DNA of 64,000 nt from a bacterium (GTDB lineage: Bacteria; Electryoneota; RPQS01): positions 30,328 through 94,327 of the forward strand of contig JADJEH010000008.1 of NCBI GenBank assembly GCA_016702305.1, in the 5' to 3' direction. The notes beneath the pieces were generated by a model. The model made no database searches. It was not told where the DNA came from and saw only the letters and a program-made list of their open reading frames with translations. Within the stretch, counting starts at the first letter, position 1; each line of letters opens with the position of its first letter. This document shows, one piece after another, positions 62,222-64,000 of the stretch. The position numbers were made by a program, and so were the translations under genes.

Positions 62222-64000
62222 TTAGCGCGACCAGCCGGCGTCCCAGTTGTCACTCGGGCCGCTGAAGGCGCCAAGGTAAGGGGCGTAGGGCAGGCCGTAA
62301 CGGGCAAGCGTCGAGGCAGGCGCGGCATTCGGCTGCCACCAGCGCGGGCGAACCCACGGCCGGACGGGCGTCATAAGCCGTCGGGTTCACGAGCAGCGGA
62401 TCCGCGATCAGGGTCGTCGCGTTTGTGCCACTGAAGCCCGTGCCACGGAAGTTCGAGATATTCTGCGTCCAACCCGTCGGGGCGGCAAGAATGTGGCTGT
62501 TAAGCGTCATACCGCCGGCAGGGACGCCGTTGACGTTGTCCCACTCCGCGTCTTCGCAGCGGAAGTGACCGTCGCCGATGCCGGCGCCGGTGTTGGCGTC
62601 AATGACTTCGGTCGCCGCAGCGCCGTTGTCCCAGAACAGGGAGTTGTCAATTCGCGTCAGACCGCCCGCGCCAGCCGCTGCCGTCGCGCTGTTGTCCATA
62701 TCAATACCGCCCGAGCCACCCAGCGTGACGACGAAGTTGAACCAGTTGAACAGCGTACCACGACGCGGATTCAGAAGGTCGGTGTTCGCAGCGGGGCTGC
62801 CCTGATGACCAACCAACGTGAAGTTCGACAGCCAACCGTTCGAACGCGGCAGCGCGTTGTTGTCGGCTTCGAGGTTGTCGGCTTCGATGGCCTTGTCCGA
62901 GAACTGGCCGCGACAGTACACGACCACATTCCAGGCCTTGCCGACCCAGCCGTCCGTCCAGTCGAAACCGTCGTCGCCGGTGTTCTGAATAACCACGTGG
63001 TGAATGCTGTTCGTGCCGCCGAAGAACTCGACGCCGTCGTCCTGGCCGCCGAACGCCTGGAAGTGGTGATAGTCCGTGCCGCTCCGTGAAGCGGAAACCG
63101 CCGTACTCGAGGCGGAAATACTGTGCCGTACCGCTGCTTTGAGTATTCAACGCATTCGCCAGCGCGTTACCGAACGGGCCGGTATTGCCTTCGCCGACCG
63201 CGACGCGGCCACGGTTATTCTGCGCATCGCCGGAGATGATCAAGCCACCCCAATCGCCGTCGCGCGGCGTACCCGTCAGGCGGCCGGACGTGAACACGAC
63301 CGGCTTGTACTTGGTGCCGTTTACGTTCATCACTCCATTGGAATTGACACCGTCAGAGGCTTCTACTTCGAGGAACGTCAGCACGTTCACGGTGTCCGCG
63401 TTGATGGACGACGAGCCGTTGATCGTGACACCCTCTTCAATATCCAATACGCTGCCCGGAGCCACGGAAGTCGGACCGGTCAATTCGTAGACTTGATCGT
63501 TGGTCAACGTTCCGGACACGTTCAGCGGAAGCAGCGTGCGTGTGAAGACGGTCCACGTGTAGCTCCAGTTCACCACGCCGCCTTCGGTGATCACCGCGGT
63601 GGTCGTGGCGACGGGGCGATTGACCTTGTAGACGCAAACGTCGTAGGTGCCAACCGGCAGCGTCTCGACCAGATAGTTACCGTTGGCATCGGTGTAGGCC
63701 AAACCGAAAACGCTCGGGTTGCCCTGCAGCGAGGCATACACCAGGGCGCCCTGCGCCGCAGTGTTCGAAGTGTCATTGATCGTACCCGTCAGATCGCCGG
63801 CAGGAACGACGGCTGTAACCACGTAATAGAACTGCTGTCCGCCCGACGTGTTGTCGGTGAAGGTCAGCGCATTGACCGTGGCGTACTGAAACAGGTTCGT
63901 TACGTCCGTGATTTCAGCGGTTTCCTTGTAGATGTTGTACTCGGTCGCGCCAGCCACCGGCTGCCACCGAAGGACAACATCCGAGCCTGACAACCCAACC
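62222..64000 (-). CDS. Secreted beta-helix surface protein, partial, two frame breaks
   Basis: The 5' end lies beyond the window. Residues visible first are an FnIII module ('DVVLRWQPVAGATEYNIYKE'), then a carboxypeptidase-regulatory-like domain ('ALVYASLQGNPSVFGLAYTD', 'ETLPVGTYDVCVYKV'). A right-handed beta-helix-type region follows ('LDIEEGVTINGSSSINADTV', 'YKPVVFTSGRLTGTPRDGDW', 'GLIISGDAQNN'). At about 63085 the frame shifts and continues 'GTDYHHFQAFGGQDDGVEFF', 'TGDDGFDWTDGWVGKAWNVV'. A second shift near 62320 restores the natural end 'YLGAFSGPSDNWDAGWSR' at 62222. The 'DDGVEFFGGT...DDGFDWT.GW' signature is common in surface proteins of FCB-group bacteria annotated as hypothetical. Role unknown. 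Confidence 0.7.

Overview
The window looks like a chromosomal segment of an uncultured, diderm (Gram-negative-type) bacterium, most plausibly from the FCB side of the tree (Zixibacteria, KSB1, Electryoneota or Ignavibacteria-like). The inference rests on gene content: long secreted proteins with LVIVD, LamG, CARDB and beta-helix modules, a giant periplasmic multiheme c-type cytochrome, several outer-membrane barrels, a BamA/Omp85-type protein and lipoproteins. I saw no rRNA, complete tRNA, CRISPR array, transposase or integrase. Many genes are split by single-base indels while their translations continue cleanly in the next frame. This points to consensus errors in the assembly at least as much as to real pseudogenes, so I annotate the joined genes and state where each shift lies. 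Layout: 1-6.6 kb (minus) holds two secreted LVIVD-repeat proteins, a fragment between them and a small damaged secreted ORF. 6.6-12.4 kb (minus) is a signalling block: a periplasmic TPR-CHAT protease-like protein, an ECF-like sigma factor and its anti-sigma/TPR partner, followed by a shrunken second sigma/anti-sigma pair and a Fis-type HTH protein. 12.4-21.35 kb holds one 7-kb CARDB surface-protein gene lying between two 65-bp direct repeats that resemble a tmRNA 3' end plus terminator. 21.35-31.1 kb (plus) is a potassium-uptake locus: NtrC-type regulator, histidine kinase, a tiny membrane ORF, kdpF, kdpA, kdpB, kdpC, and a KdpD N-terminal protein fused to a PtsN-like EIIA domain. 31.3-40.9 kb (minus) is the most striking part: one gene of about 2,650 codons with 31 tandem 72-residue units, each with three CXXCH motifs (about 109 haems in all), coupled to a predicted outer-membrane barrel. 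41.3-47.4 kb (plus) has an ankyrin protein, an OmpR-type two-component system, PepSY-like and barrel genes, and a lipoprotein with two tandem domains. Three promoter regions here share a direct-repeat operator. 47.5-52.4 kb (minus) is PAP2 phosphatase, porin, phosphate-binding-like protein and sensor kinase. 52.5-61.6 kb (plus) is a seven-gene operon: soluble kinase, Omp85-type barrel, kinase-like lipoprotein, two ATP/ADP-translocase-like transporters (the second with a HEAT-like tail), a cyclic-nucleotide-binding-fold protein and a receiver protein. The window ends in a damaged small ORF and a partial secreted beta-helix protein on the minus strand. How the parts may fit together (inference): the cytochrome and barrel suggest electron exchange across the periplasm and outer membrane. 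The Kdp locus joins potassium uptake to nitrogen-PTS-type signalling. The 52.5-61.6 kb operon appears to couple envelope components to nucleotide transport under two-component control.
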